Shown: piece after piece, positions 45,557-55,288 of the stretch | Numbering within the stretch: position 1 is the stretch's first letter | How the letters are laid out: every line of letters begins with the position of its first letter | Source: Saccharospirillaceae bacterium | Lineage (GTDB): Bacteria > Pseudomonadota > Gammaproteobacteria > Pseudomonadales > Oceanobacteraceae | DNA length: 64,000 bases | Assembly: GCA_021208685.1 (NCBI GenBank) | Contig: JAJOJJ010000022.1 | Location: forward strand, 62,001-126,000 | Reading direction: 5' to 3' | Translations under genes and position numbers: made by a program | The notes under the pieces: generated by a model | Database searches by the model: none | What the model was told of the DNA's origin: nothing | Seen by the model: the letters and a program-made list of their open reading frames with translations, nothing else

Positions 45557-47173
45557 ATGACCATCCTCACCTCAGAACTCGACAGCAACAGCGAACAATT
45601 CCGCAATAACCGGCAGGCCATGCTGGCAGCGCTGGAAGAATTCCGTGCGGTCGAAGAAAAAGTGCGCGCCAAAGAACAGGAAGCGCAGGAAAAATTTCAT
45701 CAGCGCGGCAAATTACTGCCACGCGAACGCTTAAGTCTGCTGCTGGATGCCGGTTCCGAATTTATTGAACTGGGCTCACTGGTTGGCCATAAAATGCACG
45801 ACGATAAAGACGGCAGCGGTGCCGGTGGTGGCATTATTGCCGGTATTGGCCGGGTGGCCGGTATCCGCTGTTTAATTGTGCTGAATAACAGCGCGATTAA
45901 AGGCGGCACCATTTCTCCCGGTGGTCTGGATAAAATCCTGCGCATTCAGGAAATTGCCCGCGAGAATAAATTGCCGGTAGTGACGCTGGCCGAAAGTGGT
46001 GGCGCCAACCTCAATTACGCCACCGACGTATTTATTCCCGGTGCCAAAGCCTTTGCCAATCAGGCGCGCATGAGTGCTGCCGGTATTCCACAGGTAACGG
46101 TGGTGCACGGTAATGCGACGGCCGGTGGTGCCTATCAGCCCGGTTTATCCGATGTGGTCATTGCCGTGCGCGGTAAAGCGAAAATGTTTCTCGCCGGGCC
46201 ACCGCTGTTAAAAGCCGCCACCGGTGAAATCGCCACCGACGAAGAATTGGGCGGCGCTGAGTTGCACGCCTGCGATGCCGGCACCGCCGAATACCTGGCC
46301 GAGGACGATGCCGATGGTATCCGGATTGCCCGGGATGTGATGGCTGCCCTGCCGTGGAACGCCCAGCTGCCCTATCAGCCCACCGCCGAATTCAAAGAGC
46401 CGCTGTACAGCGCCGACGAATTACTGGGTGTGGTTCCGGCTGAAGCCAAACAGCCGTATGACGTGCGCGAAATTATTGCGCGCATCGCCGATGGTTCGGA
46501 ATTTCAGGATTTTAAAAACGAATTTGACCAGCAGACCGTGTGTGGTTTTTCCCGCATCGGTGGTTTTTCCTGCGGCATTATCGGTAACAACGGACCAATA
46601 ACCGCCAAAGGTGCCAACAAAGCGGCGCAGTTTATTCAGCTGTGCGAGCAGAACAATATCGCCCTGCTGTTTCTGCACAACACCACCGGATTTATGGTCG
46701 GTACCGAATCCGAACGTAACGGCATCATCAAGCACGGTTCAAAAATGCTGCAGGCAGTTGCCAACGCTACCGTACCTAAGCTGTCGATTGTCGTCGGCGG
46801 TTCTTACGGTGCCGGTAACTATGCGATGTGTGGCCGTGGCCTTGATCCACGTTTTATTTTTGCCTGGCCCAACAGTAAAACCGCCGTTATGGGGGGGGCT
46901 CAGGCCGGTAAGGTATTGCGTATTGTTACGGAAGAAAAGCAACGCAAGATGGGCGTCGAGCCCGATGAAAAAATGCTCACGCAGTTAGAGCAAATGACCG
47001 CCGCCAAACTGGAAATGGGCTCAACCGCCCTGTTCGGTACTGCCCGCCTGTGGGATGACGGCCTGATTGACCCGCGCGATACCCGCACTTTGCTGATGCA
47101 TCTGCTGAGCATTTGCCACGAAGCACAGCGGCGACCATTACGACCGAACACCTTTGGCATTGCCCGTTTCTAA
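45557..47173 (+). CDS. atuC: Acyl-CoA carboxylase beta subunit (geranyl-CoA carboxylase type)
   Basis: The 538-residue carboxyltransferase subunit transfers carboxyl from biotin to the gamma carbon of a branched enoyl-CoA. Features: GGGIIAGIGRVAGIRC, GGTISPGGLDKILR, VTLAESGGANLNY, oxyanion-hole NATAGGAYQPG and the C-terminal half VGGSYGAGNYAMCGRGLDPRF with AVMGGAQAGKVL. The G8 run inside the last motif is in frame. The residues that separate geranyl- from methylcrotonyl-CoA carboxylase cannot be judged by eye; context with atuA favours geranyl-CoA. Confidence 0.88.
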   Translation: MTILTSELDSNSEQFRNNRQAMLAALEEFRAVEEKVRAKEQEAQEKFHQRGKLLPRERLSLLLDAGSEFIELGSLVGHKMHDDKDGSGAGGGIIAGIGRVAGIRCLIVLNNSAIKGGTISPGGLDKILRIQEIARENKLPVVTLAESGGANLNYATDVFIPGAKAFANQARMSAAGIPQVTVVHGNATAGGAYQPGLSDVVIAVRGKAKMFLAGPPLLKAATGEIATDEELGGAELHACDAGTAEYLAEDDADGIRIARDVMAALPWNAQLPYQPTAEFKEPLYSADELLGVVPAEAKQPYDVREIIARIADGSEFQDFKNEFDQQTVCGFSRIGGFSCGIIGNNGPITAKGANKAAQFIQLCEQNNIALLFLHNTTGFMVGTESERNGIIKHGSKMLQAVANATVPKLSIVVGGSYGAGNYAMCGRGLDPRFIFAWPNSKTAVMGGAQAGKVLRIVTEEKQRKMGVEPDEKMLTQLEQMTAAKLEMGSTALFGTARLWDDGLIDPRDTRTLLMHLLSICHEAQRRPLRPNTFGIARF

Positions 47174-47197
47174 ACCACAATTTCAGGGAACTTTCTC

Positions 47198-48357
47198 ATG
47201 CGTCTGACTCAGGAACACAAAGAACTTAAACGTACCGTTAAAAACTTCGTCGAAAACGAGATAAATCCGTATGTCGATGAATGGGAAAAAGAAGGAATTT
47301 TCCCCGCCCATGAACTGTTCAAAAAATGGCGAATCTCGGCCTGCTGGGCATCAGTAAGCCAGAAAGTGCGGGCGGTTTAGGTCTGGATTTTTCTTACGAA
47401 ATGGCCGCCGCTGAAGAAATGGGTGGCATTACCTGTGGCGGTGTGCCGATGGCTATTGGTGTGCAGACCTGTATGGCGACACCGGCCATTGCCCGTTTCG
47501 GCAGTGACTATTTAAAAGAAAACTTCCTCGCCCCGGCCGTTGCCGGTGATATGGTTGCCAGTATCGGTGTCAGTGAACCAGGCGCTGGCTCCGATGTGGC
47601 GGCGGTAAAAACCACGGCGAAAAAAGACGGTGACGATTACATTATTAATGGCACAAAAATGTGGATCACCAACTCCACTCAGGCCGATTTTATCTGTCTG
47701 CTGGCCAATACCTCGGATGACAAACCACACTCGAATAAATCCCTGATTGTGGTGCCAATGAATTCTCCCGGCATTACCCTGTCACCACGGCTGAACAAAC
47801 TGGGTATGCGTTCCTCTGATACAGCACAGATTTTTTTCGATAATGTGCGTGTTCCGCAACGCAACCGTATCGGTGCGGAAGGCGCGGGTTTTATGATGCA
47901 GATGGTGCAGTTTCAGGAAGAACGCATGTACGCTGCGGCCATGTCGCTGGTTGGTATGGAGTCCTGCATTAACCAGACCATTGATTACTGCCGTGAGCGC
48001 CACACCTTTGGTCAGCCACTGATTGATAATCAGGTGATTCATTTCCGTATGGCCGAATTGCAGACCGAAGTCGAAGCCCTGCGCGCCATGGTATACCAGG
48101 CCTGCGAAGGCTATCTGAACGGTGAAGATATGACCCGTCTGGCATCAATGGCGAAATTAAAATCCGGCCGTCTTACCCGTGAAGTCTCCGACAGCTGCCT
48201 GCAATACTGGGGCGGAATGGGCTTTATGTGGGATAACCAGATCGCGCGTTTTTACCGCGACAACCGTCTTGGTTCTATTGGCGGTGGTGCTGACGAAATC
48301 ATGCTCGGCATTATCTGCAAATACATGGGCATTCTGCCTAAGCGCAAAAAATCCTGA
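47198..48357 (+). pseudogene. atuD: Acyl-CoA dehydrogenase (citronellyl-CoA dehydrogenase type), interrupted by a -1 frameshift
   Basis: The reading frame from MRLTQEHKELKRTVKNFV runs into a different phase at the A6 run (47321-47326), stopping at 47380. The rest continues in the -1 frame from an ATG overlapping that run (47326; MANLGLLGISKPESAGGLGLD) to the stop. Joining FKK to MANLGLL restores a full 387-residue dehydrogenase, with SEPGAGSDVAAV and the catalytic Glu region near CNP-like RFYRDNRLGSIGGGADE. A missing A, true mutation, or -1 slippage on the run are all possible. It follows atuC by 25 bases. The flanking genes are intact. Confidence 0.75.
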
Positions 48358-48368
48358 ACGGAGGCGGT

Positions 48369-49175
48369 ATGGAATTTACAACCCTGCACGTTGAGCAGCA
48401 GCCTGCCGTCTGGCGTGTGCGTCTTAACCGTCCGCAACTCGCCAACGCCATGAGCCTGACCATGGTAGAAGAACTGCTGGCGCTGATGAACAGCGCAGAG
48501 CAGGCCGAATGCCGGGTACTGGTGATTGAAGGTAACGGCGATCATTTCTGCGCCGGTGGCGATATTAAAGATATGCAGGCGGCCGGTGGCGACAGCACCC
48601 GTCTGGCCGAATTTAATCGCGCCTTTGGCCGTATGATTGAAACCGCCAACCGTTTACCGGCGGTGATGATCTGCGCATTAAAAGGCGCAGTGATGGGCGG
48701 TGGTTTTGGTCTGGCCTGTGTCAGCGATCTGGCCATTGCCAGCAGCAGTGCCCGCTTTGCTTTGCCGGAAACCTCGCTGGGTATTTTACCGGCGCAGATT
48801 GCGCCTTTTGTGGTGCAACGTATTGGTCTGACTCAGGCGCGCCGTCTGGCATTATTCGGTAACCGCATGAATGCCGAAGAAGCTCTGCGTTTAGGCATTG
48901 TTCATCAGTTGTGTGCCGACAATGACAGCCTTGAAGCCGAAGTAAAAGCCGCTGTTCAGCAGGCGCTGAAATGCGCACCGGCCGCCACGGCCAAAACCAA
49001 AGCGTTGCTGCATGCGGTTGCCGATACCGAACAACCGCTGGCGCAATTACTGGATCAGGCGGCACAGGATTTTGCCGCCGCCGTCATGAACGAAGGACGC
49101 GAAGGTGCAATGGCCTTTATGCAAAAGCGTCCGGCTGCCTGGGCTCAGACCGCCGGGCAGGAGGAAAAAGCATGA
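48369..49175 (+). CDS. atuE: Enoyl-CoA hydratase/isomerase (isohexenylglutaconyl-CoA hydratase type)
   Basis: A 268-residue crotonase-fold enzyme: oxyanion-hole segments CAGGDIKDMQ and ALKGAVMGGGFGLACVSD, and ETSLGILPAQIAPFVV with the Glu used in water addition. In the atu pathway it hydrates the unsaturated carboxylated intermediate. It begins 12 bases after the dehydrogenase and its stop overlaps the next ATG (ATGA). Confidence 0.85.
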   Translation: MEFTTLHVEQQPAVWRVRLNRPQLANAMSLTMVEELLALMNSAEQAECRVLVIEGNGDHFCAGGDIKDMQAAGGDSTRLAEFNRAFGRMIETANRLPAVMICALKGAVMGGGFGLACVSDLAIASSSARFALPETSLGILPAQIAPFVVQRIGLTQARRLALFGNRMNAEEALRLGIVHQLCADNDSLEAEVKAAVQQALKCAPAATAKTKALLHAVADTEQPLAQLLDQAAQDFAAAVMNEGREGAMAFMQKRPAAWAQTAGQEEKA

Positions 49176-51121
49176 ATAAAATTCTGGTCGCAAACCGTGG
49201 CGAAATTGCCGTGCGCGTATTACGCAGCGCCAAAGCCGCCGGTTATGAAACCGTTGCAGTGTACTCCGAAGCCGACCGCCATGCTCCGCATGTACAACTG
49301 GCCGATCAGGCGGTGTGCATTGGTGCCGCCGCCGTTGGCGACAGCTATTTAAATGCTGAGCGGATTATTGCCGCCGCGCAGCAGACCGGGGCCGATGCCA
49401 TTCATCCGGGTTATGGTTTTTTATCTGAAAACGCTGCCTTTGCCCGCAATTGCGAGCAGGCCGGTATTATCTTTATCGGCCCGTCCGCCAGCGCCATTGA
49501 ATTAATGGGCAGCAAGCGTTTATCCAAAATCGCCATGATCAACGCTGGCGTGCCCTGCATCCCCGGTTACGAAGGGGCAGACCAGAGCGACGAAGCCCTG
49601 CACAGCGCAGCGTTAGCCATTGGTTTGCCGGTGATGCTCAAAGCCTCTGCCGGTGGTGGTGGCCGGGGGATGCGTCTGGTGAATGATGCGGCCACCTTAA
49701 ATGAACATATCCGTTCGGCCCGCTCCGAAGCGCAGAATGCGTTTGGCAGTGGCGAATTAATTATCGAAAAAGCCGTATTACAGCCTCGCCATATCGAAAT
49801 TCAGGTATTCGGCGATCAGCACGGTAATGTGGTGTATCTGGGCGAGCGCGACTGTTCGGTGCAGCGCCGTCACCAGAAGGTGGTGGAAGAAGCACCATCG
49901 CCGTTTGTGCATGAGAACCTGCGCCGCGCGATGGGCGAAGCCGCCGTTGCTGCGGCAAAAAGCTGCGGTTATTACGGTGCCGGAACGGTGGAATTTCTGG
50001 TCGATGCTGAGCAGAATTTTTATTTTCTGGAAATGAATACCCGCCTGCAGGTTGAGCACCCGGTGACCGAACTGGTTACCGGACTGGATCTGGTTGCGCT
50101 GCAGTTGCAGGTTGCAGAGGGTGAGACGCTGGGCTTCACGCAACAGGATATTACCCTGCAGGGCCACGCCATCGAGGTGCGTTTATACGCCGAAGACCCG
50201 GCCAATCATTTCACCCCGCAAACCGGAAAACTATTACTCTGGCAGGCCGCCGATCAGCACAGCATTAACGATGGTATCCGTATCGACTCCGGTATTCAGC
50301 AGGGCCAAAGCGTTACCCCGCATTATGACCCGATGCTGGCCAAGCTGATTGCCTTTGGCCGCAACCGCGAAGAAGCACGGCGGCGTTTATTACGCACATT
50401 GCGTGAATCACACCTGCTCGGCATTGCCGATAACCGTGCGTTTTTAACGGCTATTTTATCGCATCCGGCATTTATTAACGGCGAAGCCACCACCGCCTTT
50501 ATCAGCGAGCATCTGAGTGAGCATGCCAGCATGCAACCGCTGCAGCCTGAGCTTAATGATCTGGCACTGGCCGCCGTATTAATGGCTGCGCCTGAAGGTT
50601 TTTCAAGCAGTCACAGCGCCAGCCGTCCGCTGAAATTAAAACAGGGTGACACCGTATTCGCCCTCAGCATACGCCGTGACGGCCAGTCATTAGTGGTTAA
50701 CCATAACGGCGAAGAATGCGCCCTGCACCTGCTGGAAAAAACCTCAGACAGGCTGCGTTATGACATCAATAATGTGCAGCAGACCATGGTTTATGCACGG
50801 ACTGATGATCAGCTCTGGCTGGATACGCCGCGTGGCAATCTTTGCTTCAGCGATGTCACACTGGTCAGCAGCCGCGCCCAGAGTGCCGGTTCCGATCAGG
50901 TGCGCGCGGCGATGGACGGTGCCATTGTTACCGTACTGGCTGAGGCCGGTGAGCGCGTAACGAAAGGCCAGACACTGGCGGTACTGGAAGCCATGAAGAT
51001 GGAACATCCGTTAAAAGCCGGTGTGGATGGCGTGGTGCAGGACATTCTGGTGCAGGCCGGTGATCAGGTAAAAGGCCGCCAGTTGCTGATCCAGCTACAG
51101 GCAGATGAAAGCGCCGGATAA
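49172..51121 (+). CDS. atuF: Acyl-CoA carboxylase alpha subunit (biotin carboxylase and biotin carrier)
   Basis: The 649-residue subunit carboxylates its own biotin with ATP and bicarbonate. Biotin-carboxylase motifs are ILVANRGEIAVRVLR, IHPGYGFLSENA, KASAGGGGRGMRLV, EMNTRLQVEHPVTE; the C-terminal carrier has the biotinyl lysine in LEAMKMEHPL. I start at MNKILVANRGEIAVR behind GGAGG; a long upstream extension of the frame lies inside atuE and is not coding. It pairs with the beta subunit two genes upstream. Confidence 0.92.
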   Translation: MNKILVANRGEIAVRVLRSAKAAGYETVAVYSEADRHAPHVQLADQAVCIGAAAVGDSYLNAERIIAAAQQTGADAIHPGYGFLSENAAFARNCEQAGIIFIGPSASAIELMGSKRLSKIAMINAGVPCIPGYEGADQSDEALHSAALAIGLPVMLKASAGGGGRGMRLVNDAATLNEHIRSARSEAQNAFGSGELIIEKAVLQPRHIEIQVFGDQHGNVVYLGERDCSVQRRHQKVVEEAPSPFVHENLRRAMGEAAVAAAKSCGYYGAGTVEFLVDAEQNFYFLEMNTRLQVEHPVTELVTGLDLVALQLQVAEGETLGFTQQDITLQGHAIEVRLYAEDPANHFTPQTGKLLLWQAADQHSINDGIRIDSGIQQGQSVTPHYDPMLAKLIAFGRNREEARRRLLRTLRESHLLGIADNRAFLTAILSHPAFINGEATTAFISEHLSEHASMQPLQPELNDLALAAVLMAAPEGFSSSHSASRPLKLKQGDTVFALSIRRDGQSLVVNHNGEECALHLLEKTSDRLRYDINNVQQTMVYARTDDQLWLDTPRGNLCFSDVTLVSSRAQSAGSDQVRAAMDGAIVTVLAEAGERVTKGQTLAVLEAMKMEHPLKAGVDGVVQDILVQAGDQVKGRQLLIQLQADESAG

Positions 51122-51154
51122 TTCTTACATATTAATAAAAAACAGGAGCTGAGC

Positions 51155-52039
51155 ATGGCCAGCCTCAACAATAAAACCATTATTATTACCGGTGCCAGCC
51201 GTGGCATCGGGCGCGAAATTGCACTGGCCTGTGCCCGTGACGGCGCCAATATTGTGATTGCCGCCAAGTCCGACGAGCCGAATCCGAAACTCGAAGGCAC
51301 CATTCATTCTGTTGCCCGCGAAGTGGAAGACGCCGGCGGTCAGGCGCTGGCGATTAAAGTGGATGTGCGCAGTGAAGAAGACGTCGATAACCTGATTGCA
51401 AAAACCGTTGAACGTTTTGGCGGCATCGACGCCATCATCAATAATGCCGGTGCCATCGCGCTGGCCGGTGTGGAAAGCACGCCGCTGAAAAAACTCGATC
51501 TGATGATGCAGGTAAATTTCCGGGCGGTATTTCTGCTCAGCCAGAAAGCGCTGCCGCATCTGAAAAAATCCGATAATCCGCATATTTTAAGTCTGTGTCC
51601 GCCGCTGGATATGGACCGCCGCTGGCTGCGCAACCATTCGCCTTACACCCTGACCAAGTACGGCATGTCGATGCTGACACTGGGCATGTCGGACGAATTC
51701 AAACGCTATGGCATCAGCGTGAATGCATTATGGCCACGCACCGTTATTCACACGGCGGCAACCTCATTTGGCGGTAAGCAATCCTTTGATCGCGCACGCA
51801 ATCCGCTGATAATGGCCGACGCCGCTCACACACTGTTGCAAACCAGCGCACGTGAAATCACCGGCCAGTTGCTGATTGATGAAGATTTTCTGCGCCGCCG
51901 TGGCGAAACCGATTTCGATCAGTACCGCGCCAACCCGGACAGCGATAAAACCGATTTAATGCCGGATTTATTTGTTCAGGCACCGGATGCCTATGTGTAC
52001 GGTGTGCAGCCCCCACTGGGCGGTTTAACGGAAGAATAA
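51155..52039 (+). CDS. Short-chain dehydrogenase (HSDL2-like, atu cluster)
   Basis: A 294-residue SDR with the cofactor loop TGASRGIGREIAL, NNAGAI and the catalytic S...Y-x3-K in SPYTLTKYGM; an Ala-Lys near IVIAAKSDEPNPKLEGT is typical of the HSDL2-like group. Pseudomonas atu clusters hold two such genes (atuB, atuG); this looks more like the second, but I leave the symbol empty. It may oxidise a terpene alcohol or a hydroxyacyl-CoA. Confidence 0.85.
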   Translation: MASLNNKTIIITGASRGIGREIALACARDGANIVIAAKSDEPNPKLEGTIHSVAREVEDAGGQALAIKVDVRSEEDVDNLIAKTVERFGGIDAIINNAGAIALAGVESTPLKKLDLMMQVNFRAVFLLSQKALPHLKKSDNPHILSLCPPLDMDRRWLRNHSPYTLTKYGMSMLTLGMSDEFKRYGISVNALWPRTVIHTAATSFGGKQSFDRARNPLIMADAAHTLLQTSAREITGQLLIDEDFLRRRGETDFDQYRANPDSDKTDLMPDLFVQAPDAYVYGVQPPLGGLTEE

Positions 52040-52053
52040 TACGGGAAACAGTC

Positions 52054-52773
52054 ATGAGTCTGATCAGTTTACGCAGTGATGACAGCGGTAAGGTTGCCAT
52101 TATCTCCTTCGATAATGGCGCCAACACTCACAATCTGCAGTTTGCCCGGGAGTTTGAGCAACACCTGCAGACGGTGGAAGATAATCCGGATTTTAAAGCA
52201 CTGGTCATTACCTCATCCGATGAAAAAAGCTGGAGCCAGGGGCTGGATGTGCCCTGGCTGATGGGCTCCATTCAGGATGGCCGGCATGATGATGTGAAAG
52301 AATTTATGCACACCATGGATCGTTGTCATGCGCGGCTGATGCAGTTTCCTGTGCCCGCGATTGCTGCCATTAACGGCCACACTTTTGGCAATGGCTGCGT
52401 GATTGCCTGCGCCTGTGATTTCCGCGTGATGCGCAGTGATCGTGGCTACTTCTGTTTCCCGGAGGTGGATATGAGCATTCCGTTTGTGCCGGGTTTAATT
52501 GATGTGGTGCTGAAAAGTCTGCCCGCGTACCGCTACAACGACATGCTGCTGACTGGCCGCCGGGTCGGCGCGGCTGAATTACTCGCCGACCATTTCCTCA
52601 GTGCTGTTTTTGAAGGCCACGAAGCGGTACTGGAAGGTGCTCTGGCCTTTGCCCGCACCTTTAATAAAAAGCGCACTATTTTTGCCGAGCATAAAAAGCG
52701 TTTTCATAAGCCAGTGCTGGATGCGTTGCGCGAGAAAAACCCGCCGTTTATTGATGCGATGAAGTTGCTCTGA
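52054..52773 (+). CDS. Enoyl-CoA hydratase/isomerase family protein
   Basis: A 239-residue crotonase-fold protein: FDNGANTHNL, SQGLDVPWLM and AINGHTFGNGCVIACACDFRV are the oxyanion-hole and CoA regions. The usual second catalytic Glu sits in FPEVDMSIPF. More like delta3-delta2-enoyl-CoA isomerases than the hydratase earlier in the cluster. It is the last gene of the run and is followed by a hairpin. Confidence 0.85.
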   Translation: MSLISLRSDDSGKVAIISFDNGANTHNLQFAREFEQHLQTVEDNPDFKALVITSSDEKSWSQGLDVPWLMGSIQDGRHDDVKEFMHTMDRCHARLMQFPVPAIAAINGHTFGNGCVIACACDFRVMRSDRGYFCFPEVDMSIPFVPGLIDVVLKSLPAYRYNDMLLTGRRVGAAELLADHFLSAVFEGHEAVLEGALAFARTFNKKRTIFAEHKKRFHKPVLDALREKNPPFIDAMKLL

Positions 52774-52814
52774 ATGACATCCCACCGTCTTTCTTCATAT
52801 TGAAGCCGTCATCC

Positions 52815-52838
52815 GCGCCGGAGGCACTCTTCCGGCGC
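52815..52838 (+). terminator. Hairpin after the atu cluster
   Basis: GCGCCGGA / TCCGGCGC, a perfect 8-bp stem, but with no T run. It probably marks the end of the operon. Confidence 0.5.
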
Positions 52839-52897
52839 TACAGAATAGCGGCCATTGAATGCATAATACCGGCTTCGCATAACCCACTGATCAGCCG

Positions 52898-53758
52898 ATG
52901 CGCCAACCCGGAAAAACGACCAGACCTCTGCCAGAACGCCATTTTTACCGCGCCGGCCCGGACCATCGGAGCGTGCTGGGCGGGGTGATTCCGGATTTCC
53001 TGACCATCCGCCAGTTGTTTGACTTTCGCGGCGTGGAAATTGGCCGCTGGGTAAAACACAGTGAACAGGAATACGCCGCCGCCTGCTTTTACGATGCGCT
53101 GTGCGATTTAACTCAGATACTTGCCGGGCAATCATTACCCACCGCCAAAACGCTGCGCCTGCGGCGTGAGCTGATTTCGTTGCGCGGCACGCTGGCATTG
53201 CAATATGGCCGTGGTGGCCGACCGGGAGTATCCGCGCATTATTCACCGCTGCAGCGCAGTTTCGCGCTGGCAAAAAATGCCGGCCCCGGCAGCATTGCTC
53301 ATGAATGGTTTCACGCCTTTGATCACTACATGGCGGCCAAAGCCTTCAGCGCTGCGCCACGCATGAGTTTTGCCTCGTCCCTCTGGCTGCAGAACACCAA
53401 CGCAATAGAGCACCCGCTGAATTCCATGCTGGGTGACTGCTATCAGGCCATTATGCTCAGTGCTGATGGTAACCATCCCAGCCCGTTGTTTGTTGCTTCG
53501 GCAGCGCAGGATAAAGCGCTGAATATCCATTATTACAGCCAGCCGGAAGAACTCTGCGCCCGCGCCTTTGAAGCCTTTATTCAGGATGCCGCCATTAAGA
53601 ATGCCTTTCTGGTAAAAGGCAGCAAAGAATCAGCCGAGGCTCAGCTCGGTCTCTATCCTCAGGGTGAACAGCGCCTGACAATTAACCGGGCATTCAGCCG
53701 CTATTTTTCTGCACTGTCGCAGGCTCTGCTGAACCAGTCACCGGTCAATGCTCACTGA
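52898..53758 (+). CDS. CLCA_X-type protein, putative zinc metalloprotease
   Basis: A 286-residue protein like the conserved family labelled CLCA_X in marine gammaproteobacteria. HEWFHAFDHY (H135, E136, H139) is a zinc-metalloprotease HExxH motif; FRGVEIGRWV, LISLRGTLALQYGRGGRPGV and SFALAKNAGPGSIA are family blocks. No signal peptide is visible. Substrate unknown. It is on the same strand as the atu genes but after a hairpin, and 170 bases before the two-component system. Confidence 0.75.
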   Translation: MRQPGKTTRPLPERHFYRAGPDHRSVLGGVIPDFLTIRQLFDFRGVEIGRWVKHSEQEYAAACFYDALCDLTQILAGQSLPTAKTLRLRRELISLRGTLALQYGRGGRPGVSAHYSPLQRSFALAKNAGPGSIAHEWFHAFDHYMAAKAFSAAPRMSFASSLWLQNTNAIEHPLNSMLGDCYQAIMLSADGNHPSPLFVASAAQDKALNIHYYSQPEELCARAFEAFIQDAAIKNAFLVKGSKESAEAQLGLYPQGEQRLTINRAFSRYFSALSQALLNQSPVNAH

Positions 53759-53926
53759 TTCATATCCGCTCTTGCTGACAAAGACATCAGGCTATTGCGG
53801 CGAAACGCAATAGTCGTCAGGATGCACACCTCCGGCATTCTGGCCTGCCCAGACCCGGATGTAACGAGTTGAAACATTTCACTGACAGCGCTGGAATTTG
53901 CGCCAGAACTGCGGCAAAGGGAAGGC

Positions 53927-55288
53927 ATGGTATTCGATATCCGTACACTGGTTGCCCTGATGGCAATCACCACACTTGTCTGCGCTGTCGCTCTGTTCTT
54001 ATTCTGGCGATTACTGCCGGAGGAGCGTGGCTTACGTCCGGCGGCGTTTGGGGCTGCCAGTCAGTCTCTGGCAACATGTCTGATGGCGTTGCGCGGACAA
54101 ATTGACGATGTATTGTCTGTATTCGCGTCGAATGTATTGCTGATATTGTCTTATGCCTTGCTGTATCAGGCCATGCGTATTTTTTGCGGCCAGCCGCCAC
54201 GATGGCAATTGCCTGGCGCTCTGATATTAATACTGGCTCCTGTTTTTTTAGTGTTCCCCGGCAATGAATACCTTGGTCTGAGAATTATAGCCAGTGCCAC
54301 AGGTATTGGCCTGCTGTGCTTTATGATCAGCTTTACTCTTTACCAGGCCAGACAGCAGCACCTGCCAGCACGGCGCGGCGTTGCCATTGCATTTGCCATT
54401 GCCGGTTTAATCAATTCGGTAAGGGTGGCAGCCATCTGGAGAAACCCGCCGGTAAACACTGGTTTTTTTGATCGGAGTGATGACTCCATTGTTTTTATCT
54501 GGGGTATTATTCTGACGTTTATTTATGCATTTTCTATCATCGTGATGACATCAGAGCAGCTGCGCGAATCGCTAAAGCAGAAACTTCAGGACGAACAGGA
54601 AGCGCATAAAATTGCCGATCATGCACTGCACGAGCAACGTGCCTTTGTCACCATGCTGTCGCATGAATTCCGCACACCACTGGCAATTATACGTGCCAAT
54701 ACCGATGCTATTTCACTGATGCCAGACCATCAGATTCCTGAGGTTAATACCGCCATGGAGCGCATTGGCCGTGCTAATCTGCGGTTGACGACACTGGTCA
54801 ATGGCTGCCTGAATAATGACCGTATTCAGAATCTTATGGATAACAGAAAATCCTTCTATGCTGCGGTCGACTTACTCAGCATTCTGCAGGAAGTCACTGA
54901 TGACTATGGCATAAAATCATGCCGTAACAACCCGAACCCGGTTCTGGTTGATGGTGATCGTGATTTACTTTTTATTCTCTTTTCCAATCTTATTAACAAT
55001 GCCATAAAACACGCATCCACGCGCACCGGTATCGAGTTAACATGGCATACTGATGCACAGAATATTCATGTAGAAATTGCTGACGATGGCCCCGGCATTC
55101 CCCATGAATACCATGAGAAAATTTTCGAAAAATACTTCCGGATCAATGCCGATAAACGGACACCAGGAACCGGCCTTGGGTTGTATTTTGTCCGCAGCAT
55201 TGCCGAGCAACATAAAGGAAAGGCCAGACTGATCAGCGGGGAAAAGACCCGCTTCAGCATCACACTGCCACTGAAGGAGACAGCATAA
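53927..55288 (+). CDS. Membrane sensor histidine kinase
   Basis: A 453-residue kinase with six or seven N-terminal membrane helices (about 5-210) and no large periplasmic domain, suggesting an intramembrane sensor. The phospho-accepting His246 is in MLSHEFRTPLAII; the ATPase domain has N-box NLINNAIKH, G1 ADDGPGIP and G2 GTGLGLYFV. Its stop overlaps the response-regulator ATG by 1 base. The stimulus is unknown. Confidence 0.95.
   Translation: MVFDIRTLVALMAITTLVCAVALFLFWRLLPEERGLRPAAFGAASQSLATCLMALRGQIDDVLSVFASNVLLILSYALLYQAMRIFCGQPPRWQLPGALILILAPVFLVFPGNEYLGLRIIASATGIGLLCFMISFTLYQARQQHLPARRGVAIAFAIAGLINSVRVAAIWRNPPVNTGFFDRSDDSIVFIWGIILTFIYAFSIIVMTSEQLRESLKQKLQDEQEAHKIADHALHEQRAFVTMLSHEFRTPLAIIRANTDAISLMPDHQIPEVNTAMERIGRANLRLTTLVNGCLNNDRIQNLMDNRKSFYAAVDLLSILQEVTDDYGIKSCRNNPNPVLVDGDRDLLFILFSNLINNAIKHASTRTGIELTWHTDAQNIHVEIADDGPGIPHEYHEKIFEKYFRINADKRTPGTGLGLYFVRSIAEQHKGKARLISGEKTRFSITLPLKETA

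Noticed and set aside
46891..46898. G8 run in the carboxylase beta subunit as a possible frameshift site
   Set aside because: The frame continues correctly through it (AVMGGAQAG) and the protein has normal length.
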